This document shows, one piece after another, positions 1 to 8,909 of a DNA stretch of 64,000 nt. The stretch spans positions 1,423,501 through 1,487,500 of the forward strand of contig NC_016791.1 in NCBI RefSeq assembly GCF_000244875.1. The letters run 5' to 3'. Origin of the DNA: Clostridium sp. BNL1100 (GTDB taxonomy: Bacteria > Bacillota > Clostridia > Acetivibrionales > DSM-1351). The notes beneath the pieces are model-generated. The model was not told the DNA's origin. It saw only the letters and a program-made list of their open reading frames with translations, and did not search any database. The stretch's first letter is position 1. Every line of letters begins with the position of its first letter. The position numbers were made by a program, and so were the translations under genes.

Positions 1-231
1 ACTACTGGCTTCATATTCCTTATGTGAACAAACGTATTTTTTTATGGTCTTGTTGTAGTGCAGATTGCGGCAAAAAACACAGGACCTGAAGGATGAAATC
101 CTATGTCTGTAGTACAGGTTTGAACCAAATAGTAGTTTATAGTTTATCCTGTAAATTAAATCAACGGACAATAGCCCTGCTTTTCTAAGTATGCCAGTAA
201 AAGAATTTATTTTATCTTCTGTATATTCCAC
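1..231 (-). CDS. Partial hypothetical protein with CxxC motif
   Basis: An open frame of 77 codons runs off the left edge of the window on the minus strand. The start is a GTG at 231 preceded by a very good ribosome site (CGAGGTGG at 238-245, six bases away), which is the main reason to call it. The visible part contains a CVFC motif followed by further His and Cys residues (NLHY, YVCSHKE), which could bind a metal, but I recognise no family. It is divergent from dnaE. It could be a chance open frame; the missing 3' part would decide. Confidence 0.45.
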   Translation of the reverse strand, partial: MEYTEDKINSFTGILRKAGLLSVDLIYRINYKLLFGSNLYYRHRISSFRSCVFCRNLHYNKTIKKYVCSHKEYEASS

Positions 232-359
232 TTATTACCACCTCGCAGATACATTGTATCACTAAAATCCGATTAGGTCGCTATATTTCCCGAAACCCGT
301 ATGTACCAAGCTATTTGAAGGAATAATCAGACATATTGCGACTGATTAAAACATAAAAA

Positions 360-383
360 TTGTTTTATCTATTGTGGTATAAT
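360..383 (+). promoter_or_regulatory. Probable dnaE promoter (extended -10)
   Basis: TATAAT at 378-383 is preceded by TGG, giving an extended -10 element (TGnTATAAT). No good -35 lies at the usual 17-bp distance, which is common for extended -10 promoters. It is about 54 bases upstream of the dnaE start. Confidence 0.5.
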
Positions 384-436
384 TATTGTAGTTAGTTTGA
401 ATAAAATGTTTTTATATATAGTTTGGAGAGAATAGA

Positions 437-3400
437 ATGGGGAATTTTGTACACCTGCATGTACATACTGAATATAGTCTTCTTGACGGAGCAAATAGAA
501 TAAAAGACCTTATACAAAGGGTTAAAGAACTGGGCATGGACAGCGTAGCCATTACTGACCATGGAGTAATGTACGGAGTTGTAGAGTTTTATAAAGAAGC
601 TGTAAAAAATGGAATTAAGCCTATACTTGGTTGTGAGGTATATACTGCAAAAAGGAATATGAAGGACAAGCAGCCGGGAATTGACTCTAATTATGGCCAT
701 CTTGTTTTACTTGCAAAAAATCAGATAGGGTACAAAAATCTTATGAAAATAGTCTCACTGGGGTTTACCGAAGGGTATTATTACAAGCCCCGAGTAGACT
801 ATGAAACCTTGGAGAAATACTCAGAAGGAATTATAGCCCTGAGTGCATGTTTATCAGGGGATATTCCGTCTGCAATACTGAATAACGATTACGAAAAAGC
901 TGTGGAACTATCTAATAATTTAAATCGCATATTTGGACAAGGGAATTTTTACCTTGAGCTTCAGCATAATGGAATAAGCGAGCAAAATCTGGTTAACCAG
1001 CAGCTTATTAAGATGTCAGGGGAATTGGGAATACCTTTGGTTGCCACAAATGATGCACACTATCTCACAAAGGAAAATGCCAAATCTCATGAGATTCTAT
1101 TATGTATTCAAACAGGCAAAACAATTAACGATGATAACAGAATGCGGTTTAACACGGATGAGGTTTATGTAAAATCACCGGAGGAAATGTATGAGAACTT
1201 TAAAAATGTTAAGCAGGCTCTTGAAAATACGGTAAAAATTGCCGAAATGTGTAACGTTGAGCTGGAATTCGGAAAGCTGCACTTGCCAAGCTTTGACGTA
1301 GAGGATGGTTACACTCCTTATGAATATTTGAGAGAGCAGTGTTATAAAGGACTCAAATCAAGGTATGGCGAGAATTGTTCGGAAGAAATAATTCACAGAC
1401 TTGAATATGAGCTTTCAGTTATATCGCAGATGGGCTATGTAGACTACTTTCTCATTGTATGGGATTTTATAAGATATGCAAGAGATCAGGGTATAATGGT
1501 AGGACCGGGAAGAGGTTCCGCAGCAGGAAGTATAGTATCTTATGCCCTTGGAATAACCAGTATTGACCCTCTCAAGTATAACCTTTTGTTTGAAAGGTTT
1601 TTAAATCCTGAGAGAATCAGCATGCCTGATATAGATATTGACTTCTGTTACGAGCGCAGACAGGAAGTAATTGATTATGTAATCGGAAAGTATGGAAAGG
1701 ACAGGGTTTCTCAAATAATTACCTTTGGAACCATGGCTGCAAGGGCGGTTATAAGAGATGTTGGGAGAGCGTTGGATATTCCTTACGGGGACGTTGATGC
1801 TATAGCAAAAATGATACCGTTTCAAATTGGTATGAATATAGATAAGGCATTAGAGCTGAATCAGGAACTGAAAAAAAGGTATGAAACCGACGAGGAGACT
1901 CAGTTGCTTATTGACACAGCAAGAACCCTTGAAGGTCTTCCACGTCATGCATCCACACATGCTGCCGGAGTTGTTATTTCAAAGGAACCAATAGTAGAAT
2001 ATGTACCTCTCCAATTAAACGACAATAGTGTGACAACCCAGGTAACGGCAGTACCCCTTGAAGAGTTGGGACTCCTCAAAATGGACTTTCTTGGACTAAG
2101 AACCCTTACTGTAATTCGTGATGCAGTAGATTTGGTAGAACAAGGTCATGGCAGGAAAATAGACATTCAGCAAATCGATTATGATGACAAGGAAGTCTAT
2201 AAAATGATAGGAGAGGGCAGAACAGCTGGTGTATTTCAGCTGGAAAGTGCGGGAATGACTCAGTTTATGAAGGAACTCCAGCCAAACTCACTGGAAGATA
2301 TCATAGCGGGTATTTCTCTCTATAGACCGGGCCCTATGGATCAGATACCAAGATACATCAGAAATAAAAACAACCCAAAAGAGATAAAGTATCACCATCC
2401 GATGCTTGAAAGTATTCTTGATGTTACGTATGGTTGCATGGTTTATCAGGAACAGGTAATGCAGATAGTAAGAGAGCTGGGAGGCTACTCATTGGGCAGG
2501 TCTGACCTTGTAAGACGTGCCATGTCCAAAAAGAAGATATCCGTAATGGAACAGGAACGCAAGAACTTCATATACGGAATAACAGATGAGGAAGGTAACG
2601 AGATTGTAAAGGGTGCGGTAAAAAACGGTGTAGATGAGATTACAGCCAATAAGATATTTGATGAAATGATGGACTTTGCAAGCTATGCCTTTAACAAGTC
2701 CCATGCTGCTGCCTATGCTGTTGTGGCATATCAGACCGCATGGCTTAAATACTATTATCCCGTAGAGTTTATGGCAGCTTCCATTAACAGCTTTTTGGGC
2801 AGCAGTGACAAAGTATCCCAATACGTCAATGAGTGTAAAACCCTCAACATTCAGGTACTCCCACCGGATATCAATGAAAGCAACGTAAAATTTACAGTTG
2901 TAAATAAAAATATACGTTTCGGTTTGGCGGCAATTAAAAATGTAGGAGAAAATGCAATACAATCTGTTATTACAGAAAGACAACAGAACGGAGAATTTAA
3001 ATCTTTTCTGGATTTCTGTCAAAGAATAGAGGGGCGTGATATTAACAAAAGGTGTGTTGAAAGCCTTATAAAAAGCGGAGCCTTTGACTCGCTTAAAGTA
3101 TTTAGATCAAAGCTGATGGCAGTATATGAGAGACTTCTGGATGGAATTTCACAGAACCGTAAAAAGAATATGGACGGTCAGCTATCAATATTTGATATGA
3201 TGAGTGAACCACAGGAGCTTTTGCAGGAGGATTTTCCGGACATAAAGGAATACCCTGCAAATGTACTTCTTTCAATGGAAAAGGAGATGCTGGGGTTGTA
3301 CGTCTCAGGCCATCCGATAAGTGAATATCAAGATATATTGGAACGAAATGTAAACCTATACAGCAGTGAAATGTTTGTTGACGATGAAAATTCAAGTGAT

Positions 3401-3913
3401 ATGGAGTTAAACAGTAAAAAACTTCAGGACTCCATGAGAGTAACTGTAGGAGGTATAGTAGTATCCAAAAAGACCAAGTCAACAAAAAATAATAATTTAA
3501 TGGCTTTTGTAGGTCTTGAAGATTTGTTCGGTACTATGGAACTCATAGTTTTTCCTACAGTGTATGAAAAATTTTCTCAGCTTTTACAGCAGGAAAGTAT
3601 AATAATTGTAAACGGCAGACTTAGTGTAAGAGAGGACGAACAGCCTAAAATAATTGCAGAGGAAGTTCTGCCTATAAAAGGTCTTCAAGAGAAGGGATTG
3701 TATTTAACTTTGCCTGAACAGCTTCCAAAGGAGGATGGCGCAGCTTTGAGAGCACTTTTAAAATATTTTTCAGGTGCTACTCCAACTTACGTTGCAAAAA
3801 AAAATCAAAATTTTTTCAAAAAACTTGACAGGCAATACTGGATATATGTCAATAATGTAATAATGGAAGAATTAGTAAGCAGGCTAGGCGAAGAAAATGT
3901 GGTATTAAAATAA
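437..3913 (+). CDS. dnaE: DNA polymerase III alpha subunit DnaE
   Basis: Replicative DNA polymerase of the DnaE1-like class, 1158 residues, the usual length. The N-terminal PHP domain opens with HLHVHTEYSLLDG (residues 6-18) and has a TDHG motif. The catalytic palm carries PDIDIDF with Asp at about 398, 400 and 402. A C-terminal OB fold lies near residues 1000-1075. In Gram-positive bacteria DnaE works beside PolC, typically extending primers. The ATG at 437 follows GGAGAG. It has its own upstream promoter and is followed by the mtrB promoter, so the two need not be one operon. In many clostridia pfkA follows dnaE; here mtrB does. Confidence 0.97.
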   Translation: MGNFVHLHVHTEYSLLDGANRIKDLIQRVKELGMDSVAITDHGVMYGVVEFYKEAVKNGIKPILGCEVYTAKRNMKDKQPGIDSNYGHLVLLAKNQIGYKNLMKIVSLGFTEGYYYKPRVDYETLEKYSEGIIALSACLSGDIPSAILNNDYEKAVELSNNLNRIFGQGNFYLELQHNGISEQNLVNQQLIKMSGELGIPLVATNDAHYLTKENAKSHEILLCIQTGKTINDDNRMRFNTDEVYVKSPEEMYENFKNVKQALENTVKIAEMCNVELEFGKLHLPSFDVEDGYTPYEYLREQCYKGLKSRYGENCSEEIIHRLEYELSVISQMGYVDYFLIVWDFIRYARDQGIMVGPGRGSAAGSIVSYALGITSIDPLKYNLLFERFLNPERISMPDIDIDFCYERRQEVIDYVIGKYGKDRVSQIITFGTMAARAVIRDVGRALDIPYGDVDAIAKMIPFQIGMNIDKALELNQELKKRYETDEETQLLIDTARTLEGLPRHASTHAAGVVISKEPIVEYVPLQLNDNSVTTQVTAVPLEELGLLKMDFLGLRTLTVIRDAVDLVEQGHGRKIDIQQIDYDDKEVYKMIGEGRTAGVFQLESAGMTQFMKELQPNSLEDIIAGISLYRPGPMDQIPRYIRNKNNPKEIKYHHPMLESILDVTYGCMVYQEQVMQIVRELGGYSLGRSDLVRRAMSKKKISVMEQERKNFIYGITDEEGNEIVKGAVKNGVDEITANKIFDEMMDFASYAFNKSHAAAYAVVAYQTAWLKYYYPVEFMAASINSFLGSSDKVSQYVNECKTLNIQVLPPDINESNVKFTVVNKNIRFGLAAIKNVGENAIQSVITERQQNGEFKSFLDFCQRIEGRDINKRCVESLIKSGAFDSLKVFRSKLMAVYERLLDGISQNRKKNMDGQLSIFDMMSEPQELLQEDFPDIKEYPANVLLSMEKEMLGLYVSGHPISEYQDILERNVNLYSSEMFVDDENSSDMELNSKKLQDSMRVTVGGIVVSKKTKSTKNNNLMAFVGLEDLFGTMELIVFPTVYEKFSQLLQQESIIIVNGRLSVREDEQPKIIAEEVLPIKGLQEKGLYLTLPEQLPKEDGAALRALLKYFSGATPTYVAKKNQNFFKKLDRQYWIYVNNVIMEELVSRLGEENVVLK

Positions 3914-3931
3914 CGAAAAAGTAGCCAAATA

Positions 3932-3958
3932 TTGATTTTTTGTACAAAATAATATAAT
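3932..3958 (+). promoter_or_regulatory. Probable mtrB promoter
   Basis: TTGATT at 3932-3937 and TATAAT at 3953-3958 with a 15-bp spacer lie in the 67-base gap between dnaE and mtrB. The -10 is consensus; the spacing is slightly short. Confidence 0.45.
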
Positions 3959-3980
3959 ATAAGTGTCGAGGTGGTTATAT

Positions 3981-4214
3981 ATGGACAACCTGGAGGATAA
4001 GTTATCCGGTGAGTACGTTGCTATTAAGGCTGGGGAAAACGGGGTCACAATTATCGGGTTAACGCGTGGAAGGGATACAAAATTTCATCATACCGAGAAG
4101 TTGGATAAGGGCGAAGTTCTTTTGGCGCAATTTACAGAGAATACTTCTGCGATAAAAATAAGAGGCAAGGCCACTGTTTATTGCAGATATGGTACTATTC
4201 AAAGCGGTGAATAA
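3981..4214 (+). CDS. mtrB: trp RNA-binding attenuation protein TRAP (MtrB)
   Basis: A 77-residue homologue of Bacillus TRAP, which forms an 11-subunit ring that binds tryptophan and then wraps (G/U)AG triplet repeats in trp mRNA to stop transcription or translation. The family core is closely kept: [16 protein letters not shown], then EKLDKGEV, then [14 protein letters not shown]. The Lys of EKLDKG and the Lys and Arg of IKIRG match the RNA-contacting Lys37, Lys56 and Arg58 of B. subtilis TRAP. I start at ATG 3981, seven residues inside a longer GTG frame, because GAGGTGG at 3968-3974 is correctly spaced for it. No trp operon or anti-TRAP is in the window. Confidence 0.93.
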   Translation: MDNLEDKLSGEYVAIKAGENGVTIIGLTRGRDTKFHHTEKLDKGEVLLAQFTENTSAIKIRGKATVYCRYGTIQSGE

Positions 4215-4234
4215 CAATTTGAAAGGTAGTGTAG

Positions 4235-4438
4235 ATGATAATGTGGACAGTGGTATATATGGCCCAAAGCAAAGATGTTGCTAATCAGCTTCAGGAGCTT
4301 TTGTCCAATGAGGGTATTCTTGTGAAACTGAGACCTATAAGTAAAAATCATGAAAACAATGACAATTATTATGAAGTTCTCGTTCCTGAAGCAGAGGTTG
4401 AAGAAGCACATAGCGTAATCATTGAAACGGGTTATTAA
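4235..4438 (+). CDS. Small DUF2007-like (putative signal transducing) protein
   Basis: A 67-residue protein 20 bases after mtrB and probably co-transcribed with it. The pattern WTVVYMAQSKDVANQLQELLSNEGILV...YEVLVPEAEVEEAHSVI resembles the small ferredoxin-like DUF2007 fold that is often annotated as a putative signal-transducing protein. No catalytic residues are evident. The start could be ATG 4235 or ATG 4241; both follow GAAAGGTAG. The function is unknown, and the family assignment is from pattern recognition only. Confidence 0.75.
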   Translation: MIMWTVVYMAQSKDVANQLQELLSNEGILVKLRPISKNHENNDNYYEVLVPEAEVEEAHSVIIETGY

Positions 4439-4452
4439 TAAAAATGAATGAT

Positions 4453-4482
4453 AGTAGCTCCGAGCTTTTGCCCGGAGCTACT
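4453..4482 (+). terminator. Stem-loop after mtrB pair
   Basis: A perfect 10-bp stem (AGTAGCTCCG at 4453-4462, CGGAGCTACT at 4473-4482) with a 10-base loop sits 15 bases after the small gene's stop. There is no clean T-run after it, so termination may be weak, or it may protect the transcript end. Confidence 0.55.
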
Positions 4483-4550
4483 ACTGCTTATCAGGCAAAA
4501 ATATTACTATTTGTAATATAATTATCATACTTTTTAAGGAGAATGATCGT

Positions 4551-4976
4551 ATGCTATATATAGATGTACCGTTAACAGTCAGGTATGCTGAAACAGACAG
4601 GATGGGTATTGTTCACCATTCAAATTATCCCGTATGGTTTGAAGTAGGTAGAACAGAATTTATCAAGGAAAGCGGAATATCTTATTCACGTGTGGAATCT
4701 TTGGGTATAATGTTGCCTCTATTGGAGTTGCATTGTAAATATATCAACTCATCTACATATGAGGATAATATAATAGTAAGGACAAGTATCAAAAGTTACT
4801 CAAAAGCCCGACTGAATTTTAAATATGAGGTATTTAAATCGGATAATATGGAAAATCCTATTACAACAGGAGAAACTTCTCATGTTTGGACCACCTGTGA
4901 TTTAAAGCCTATAAACTTGCAAAAACATTATCCCGAACTTTATGAAATAATTGAAAAAGCGGCAAGGGATGACTAA
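4551..4976 (+). CDS. Acyl-CoA thioester hydrolase, YbgC/4HBT family
   Basis: A 141-residue hotdog-fold thioesterase. The N-terminal stretch YAETDRMGIVHHSNYPVWFE is the 4-hydroxybenzoyl-CoA thioesterase signature; the Asp of ETD is the expected catalytic residue. Family members hydrolyse short acyl-CoA or acyl-ACP thioesters in the cytoplasm; the actual substrate cannot be told from sequence. ATG 4551 follows AAGGAG. It lies between a stem-loop and pgsA. It is next to a phospholipid gene, but no operon link is shown because about 100 non-coding bases intervene. Confidence 0.88.
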   Translation: MLYIDVPLTVRYAETDRMGIVHHSNYPVWFEVGRTEFIKESGISYSRVESLGIMLPLLELHCKYINSSTYEDNIIVRTSIKSYSKARLNFKYEVFKSDNMENPITTGETSHVWTTCDLKPINLQKHYPELYEIIEKAARDD

Positions 4977-5080
4977 AGTCATGTAAGTTGAAGAAATAAG
5001 AAGTTATTGCATTTAAATGACACATTATGATAAACTAGGTGTGCTATTTACTCTAATATTGGTAATCAGGTGGTGTACTG

Positions 5081-5644
5081 GTGAGAAAATATATTCCAAA
5101 CGCTTTAACATTATTAAGACTCATAATAGTGCCTTTTCTAGGTTACTTTATTTACTGTGAAAAATATACTACAGCCATTATTCTTTTCGCTTTTGGCGGG
5201 TTTACGGATGTACTTGACGGCTATATAGCCAGAAAGTATAATTTAATTACAAAATGGGGCAAGGTTTTTGACCCTTTGGCTGATAAGCTTATGCAGATAA
5301 CAGCATTAGTCTTTCTTGTACTACATAAATTTATACCTTTAGTTGTTTTGGTTATTGTTGTAATTAAGGAGTCTTTAATGCTAGTAGGCGGTATAATGGT
5401 GTATAAAAAAGGAAGAACGGTTATAGGAGCCAACTGGTATGGTAAGTTAGCCACAGTAATATTTTATTTTGCAATACTGGCAACTATTATACTTAAAATT
5501 GTAGCAGGCGACAGCGGTTATGCATTAAATGCCATCTATGTTGCAATAGGTTTGGCGGTAGCATGTACGTTGTTTGCACTAACAATGTATATAATTATTT
5601 ATTTTAGATTCTCCAAGGATTATAATGAGAAAAAAAACAAGTAA
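5081..5644 (+). CDS. pgsA: CDP-diacylglycerol-glycerol-3-phosphate 3-phosphatidyltransferase
   Basis: An integral membrane enzyme (187 residues) making phosphatidylglycerol phosphate from CDP-diacylglycerol and glycerol-3-phosphate, the committed step to phosphatidylglycerol and cardiolipin. The CDP-alcohol phosphotransferase motif is complete: Asp43, Asp46, Gly47, Ala50, Arg51, Gly60, Asp64 and Asp68. Several hydrophobic membrane segments follow. The GTG start at 5081 is preceded by CAGGTGG. A strong terminator follows directly. PgsA is favoured over other family members because the motif and length fit this subgroup and the gene stands alone. Confidence 0.93.
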   Translation: MRKYIPNALTLLRLIIVPFLGYFIYCEKYTTAIILFAFGGFTDVLDGYIARKYNLITKWGKVFDPLADKLMQITALVFLVLHKFIPLVVLVIVVIKESLMLVGGIMVYKKGRTVIGANWYGKLATVIFYFAILATIILKIVAGDSGYALNAIYVAIGLAVACTLFALTMYIIIYFRFSKDYNEKKNK

Positions 5645-5659
5645 TTGCATCTGTATGTT

Positions 5660-5686
5660 AAGGTACACATTTTGTGTACCTTTTTA
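5660..5686 (+). terminator. Intrinsic terminator after pgsA
   Basis: AAGGTACACA (5660-5669) pairs with TGTGTACCTT (5673-5682) around a TTT loop and runs into TTTTT. Confidence 0.85.
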
Positions 5687-5739
5687 AATAAAAGTGGTTT
5701 GTTTAAGATTCGCAGCAGTGTTTATCAACGGAGGATACA

Positions 5740-6618
5740 ATGTTCGGTTATATAATGCCGGAAAAACCGGAATTGAAAATAAAGGAATTTGACATATACA
5801 GGGCATATTATTGCGGTGTGTGTAAATCAATAGGAAAAAGGCACGGACAGATTAAAAGAATGACGCTGACTTATGATGCTGCTTTTCTGGCACTTCTTTT
5901 GGGCTCCGTACTTAAAATAAAAACAGGTCTCACCAAGGAAAGGTGCATTGTCCATCCATTAAAAAAATCATTTGTCACGCATAATGAAATTATTGATTAT
6001 TCTTCCGACATAAATATTATTTTAGCGTATAATAATATGAAAGATAAGTGGAATGATGACAAATCGAAAATAGCACTGGCAGGTATGGCAGCTTTTAAAA
6101 GAGCATATGGAAAGTTAGTTGTGGAATATCCGAAAAAGTGTGCTATAATTAACCAAAGACTAAGCGACTTGTCCAAATTAGAAAAGGAAAAATGTAATTC
6201 CATAGATGCTGCTTCTGAGCCTTTTGCAAAGCTTATGGAAGAGGTTTTGGACTACGAAAGACTAGATGATAAAACCAGACAAATTTTAAGATGGATGGGT
6301 TATAATATCGGGAAATGGATATATTTGGTTGATGCTTTTGACGATATGGAAGATGATCTAAAAAACTCCAGCTATAACCCATTTCTTACTCAGTTCAATT
6401 ATAAGGGCCAAAATTTAGCGGTTTTTAAGAATGATATTAAGAGTCAGGCGGAGTTTACGGTATTATATTGCTTACAGGAAGCATCCAAGGCGTTTGAATT
6501 GCTTAGTTTAAAAGAAAATAAAGGAATATTGGAGAACATATTATATATAGGTATGTTAAGTAAAACGGATAAAATTTTGTGCCAGAGGAGTTGTGGTAAA
6601 GGTGAAAAATCCATATGA
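5740..6618 (+). CDS. DUF5685 family protein
   Basis: A 292-residue cytoplasmic protein. The start [17 protein letters not shown] followed by [10 protein letters not shown], with a CxxC pair near residue 28, is the hallmark of the clostridial DUF5685 family, whose function is unknown. A mid-protein stretch [23 protein letters not shown] with clustered Asp residues recalls metal- or diphosphate-binding helices, but this is only a resemblance. It is preceded by GGAGG. Its end overlaps the start of the J-domain gene, so the two are translationally coupled and probably act together; this pairing recurs in clostridia. Confidence 0.85.
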   Translation: MFGYIMPEKPELKIKEFDIYRAYYCGVCKSIGKRHGQIKRMTLTYDAAFLALLLGSVLKIKTGLTKERCIVHPLKKSFVTHNEIIDYSSDINIILAYNNMKDKWNDDKSKIALAGMAAFKRAYGKLVVEYPKKCAIINQRLSDLSKLEKEKCNSIDAASEPFAKLMEEVLDYERLDDKTRQILRWMGYNIGKWIYLVDAFDDMEDDLKNSSYNPFLTQFNYKGQNLAVFKNDIKSQAEFTVLYCLQEASKAFELLSLKENKGILENILYIGMLSKTDKILCQRSCGKGEKSI

Positions 6619-7243
6619 AGTACTAGGAATAAGTGAGGGAGCATCAGAAGAAGAAATAAAAAAAGCATACAGAGAACAGGTAAAGAAATATCATCCGGAT
6701 CAATACCATGATAATCCTCTTTCCAAACTCGCTGAAGAAAAACTCAGAGAAGTAAATGAAGCTTATGAGTATCTTACGGGAAAAGGTCAGACCGCCAAAA
6801 CCAGTAATGGCTGGAGTGGGAGAAGCGGAGCACCAGGGGCTTCAGGTTTTGGAGGTGCAGCGGGCGGAAATGCAGGAGGAGACAACTTCCGACAAGTAAG
6901 AATGTATATAAATACAGGTAACATTGCAGCTGCGGAATCACTACTCGAAAGCATTCAAAACAGAAGCGCCGAATGGTTTTATCTTCGCGGACTGGTCTTT
7001 ATGAAAAAAGGTTGGTACAACGAAGCTATAATGAATATCAAGCAGGCTGTAAACATGGACCCTTCAAACTATGAATACAGGGACGCCCTTAACCGGATAA
7101 ATGTAAATAATAACATGTACCGGGGTAATGCTGCTAATCGTGGATATGGTGCAGGACCAAGCTTTTGCGATATGTGTACATGCTTATGGTGTTCTGATTC
7201 AATGTGTGAGTGCTGTGGGGGAGATTTAATTTCTTGCTGCTAA
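6602..7243 (+). CDS. J-domain protein with Cys-rich tail
   Basis: The N-terminus is a J domain ([21 protein letters not shown]) with the HPD motif at about residues 31-33, which stimulates DnaK ATPase. A Gly-rich linker follows, then a short TPR-like helical repeat ([24 protein letters not shown]), and a Cys-rich tail with nine cysteines in the last 26 residues, likely to bind zinc. It lacks the DnaJ zinc-finger and substrate domains, so it is a specialised co-chaperone, not DnaJ. I prefer GTG 6602 (11 bases from AGAGGAG) to GTG 6593, which is too close to that site. It overlaps the upstream DUF5685 gene. Confidence 0.88.
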   Translation: MKNPYEVLGISEGASEEEIKKAYREQVKKYHPDQYHDNPLSKLAEEKLREVNEAYEYLTGKGQTAKTSNGWSGRSGAPGASGFGGAAGGNAGGDNFRQVRMYINTGNIAAAESLLESIQNRSAEWFYLRGLVFMKKGWYNEAIMNIKQAVNMDPSNYEYRDALNRINVNNNMYRGNAANRGYGAGPSFCDMCTCLWCSDSMCECCGGDLISCC

Positions 7244-7277
7244 TGCTCCAGATTTAAACTAAATTTATGAGGTAGAT

Positions 7278-7793
7278 ATGAATAACGCAACAAGAGCCAA
7301 AAAAATTACATTAAGCGGAATTCTTCTTGGGTTTACCGTCATATGTGTGTTTCTTGCATCTGTTTTGCCTACCAGCAGGCTTTCGTTATATGCAGTAAGT
7401 TCGCTTTTTACTTCAATAATAATAATCGAATTCGGCTCAAAAGCAGGATGGACTTTTTATGCTGCATCTGCTGTTTTGTCGGCGGTTTTGATTCCAAGAC
7501 TTGAAGTACTGCCATATATAGTGTTTTTCGGAGTTTACGGACTGCTAAAACTATATTTTGAAAGACGGCAAAGCAGAGTTTTGGAATATATATTAAAGTT
7601 GGTTTATTTTAATATATGTCTGCTTCTCGGGTTTGTATTTCTAAAGGAATTTATAATGGCAGGTGTTGAATTAACTGCACCTGTATATATAGTTGCAGCT
7701 TTGCTGGAAATAGTTTTTGTAGTGTATGACTATGTGTACACTTTGTTTATAAGGTTTTATTCGTCTACACTAAAACCAAAGCTTAAAATCTAA
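7278..7793 (+). CDS. Hypothetical polytopic membrane protein
   Basis: A 171-residue protein with about five hydrophobic segments, an N-terminal basic stretch (TRAKK) and a basic C-terminal tail (KPKLKI). The spacing of the helices is reminiscent of small substrate-binding (S) subunits of ECF transporters, but no diagnostic motif is seen. It begins 34 bases after the J-domain gene with GAGGTAG upstream of ATG 7278, so it may be the last gene of that operon; a terminator follows. The function is unknown. Confidence 0.75.
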   Translation: MNNATRAKKITLSGILLGFTVICVFLASVLPTSRLSLYAVSSLFTSIIIIEFGSKAGWTFYAASAVLSAVLIPRLEVLPYIVFFGVYGLLKLYFERRQSRVLEYILKLVYFNICLLLGFVFLKEFIMAGVELTAPVYIVAALLEIVFVVYDYVYTLFIRFYSSTLKPKLKI

Positions 7794-7844
7794 ATCAATG
7801 ATTTAGTCTTGATTTCCTTTAACTGAGAAATAATTTGTATAAAA

Positions 7845-7888
7845 GCACTGAGTATATTACAATATTTGTAAAGTATTCAGTGTTTTTT
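7845..7888 (+). terminator. Intrinsic terminator
   Basis: GCACTGAGTA (7845-7854) pairs with TATTCAGTG (7874-7882), with one G-T pair, followed by TTTTTT. Confidence 0.75.
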
Positions 7889-7916
7889 AATGCGTAAAAT
7901 CAAATGGAGGTTGTTT

Positions 7917-8207
7917 ATGTCGCCGGCTTTTTCGTATTCAATAGCAGTTTTTATAATAATATTTATTGCAGGTTTTGCAGTTAATCTGCTGAGACAGCAT
8001 TATATATTTCAGTTGCTGGGAATAGCCTTCTTTTTTACGTACATTATAATTAATACTGCGGTTTATATGGAAAGAACCTCTGAAACAACATTTCAAACAC
8101 TTTTTTTAAGGTCAATGCCATCTCTTTTTGGTATATCTGCCTGTCTTATAACCATGACTCTTGGTTTCTGGCTGTATCCCGTCCTGAGAAAAAAAATCAG
8201 ACATTGA
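7917..8207 (+). CDS. Small membrane protein
   Basis: A 96-residue protein with three hydrophobic segments and a basic C-terminus (RKKIRH). The start ATG 7917 is chosen over an in-frame ATG 27 bases earlier, because GGAGG at 7906-7910 serves 7917 and the earlier ATG lies against the terminator T-run. I recognise no family. It stands between a terminator and the XRE-cupin gene and appears monocistronic. Confidence 0.65.
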   Translation: MSPAFSYSIAVFIIIFIAGFAVNLLRQHYIFQLLGIAFFFTYIIINTAVYMERTSETTFQTLFLRSMPSLFGISACLITMTLGFWLYPVLRKKIRH

Positions 8208-8243
8208 AATAGATAAAATATAATAAACCTCCTTGGCTAAATA

Positions 8244-8252
8244 TGCTATAAT
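8244..8252 (+). promoter_or_regulatory. Extended -10 promoter of the XRE-cupin gene
   Basis: TGCTATAAT at 8244-8252 is a consensus extended -10 element about 66 bases before the start at 8318. No good -35 is seen at the expected distance. Confidence 0.45.
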
Positions 8253-8317
8253 AAGAATATTGTTGTTATTTTTTAGGTAATATTTACATTGTTATAACAC
8301 TCATGGAGGTTTTAAAT

Positions 8318-8866
8318 ATGAATGAAAAAGTCAAGGACATCGCTGTCAGAATAAAGGGACTCAGGCTTCTGGCAGGGTCTACAGAGGAAGAAGTTGCAGA
8401 GCAGCTGGGAGTTAAGCTTGCACAATATAAATTATACGAAAATGCTGAAGACGATATTCCTGTCAGCCTTTTATATGAGCTGGCAGAGATTTATAAGGTC
8501 AACATTACTGAAATTTTAACAGGAACATCACCAAAGCTTCATGATATATGCCACGTTAAAAAAGGTGAAGGTCTCAAAGTTGAAAGATACGACCAATACA
8601 GCTTTGAAAGTCTTGCTTACAAATATTCAAACAGAAAAATAGAACCTATGCTTGTTGTACTTGATCCCGGAAATAGTCCTGAAATGGTTTCTCATAAAGG
8701 ACAGGAGTTTAATTACTGTCTGGAAGGAAAAATGCAGGTGTTAATAGGGAAAGAGAAATTTGATTTGGAACCAGGGGATTCTTTATATTTTAACTCTTCA
8801 CTTCCTCACAAACAGATTGCCTTGGACGGTAAGGAAGCCAGATTCCTTACAATAATTTTACTTTAA
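8318..8866 (+). CDS. XRE-family transcriptional regulator with cupin domain
   Basis: A 182-residue DNA-binding regulator. Residues about 8-65 form an XRE helix-turn-helix (IKGLRLLAGSTEEEVAEQLGV...YKLYENAEDDIPVSLLYELAEIYKV). Residues about 110-180 form a cupin barrel (HKGQEFNYCLEGKMQVLIG and LEPGDSLYFNSSLPHK), likely a small-molecule sensor. ATG 8318 follows GGAGG at 8306-8310; an upstream ATG at 8303 overlaps that site and is rejected. It lies 43 bases before an acyl-CoA synthetase gene, a pairing seen in other clostridia, so it probably controls that gene in response to an acid or acyl-CoA (inference). Confidence 0.88.
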   Translation: MNEKVKDIAVRIKGLRLLAGSTEEEVAEQLGVKLAQYKLYENAEDDIPVSLLYELAEIYKVNITEILTGTSPKLHDICHVKKGEGLKVERYDQYSFESLAYKYSNRKIEPMLVVLDPGNSPEMVSHKGQEFNYCLEGKMQVLIGKEKFDLEPGDSLYFNSSLPHKQIALDGKEARFLTIILL

Positions 8867-8909
8867 TTTAAAAAAAAATATGGTTTAAATGTATTGGGAG
8901 GATATACGA

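Noticed and set aside
2489-3022. 177-codon minus-strand frame inside dnaE
   Set aside because: dnaE is intact here and the frame has no independent support.
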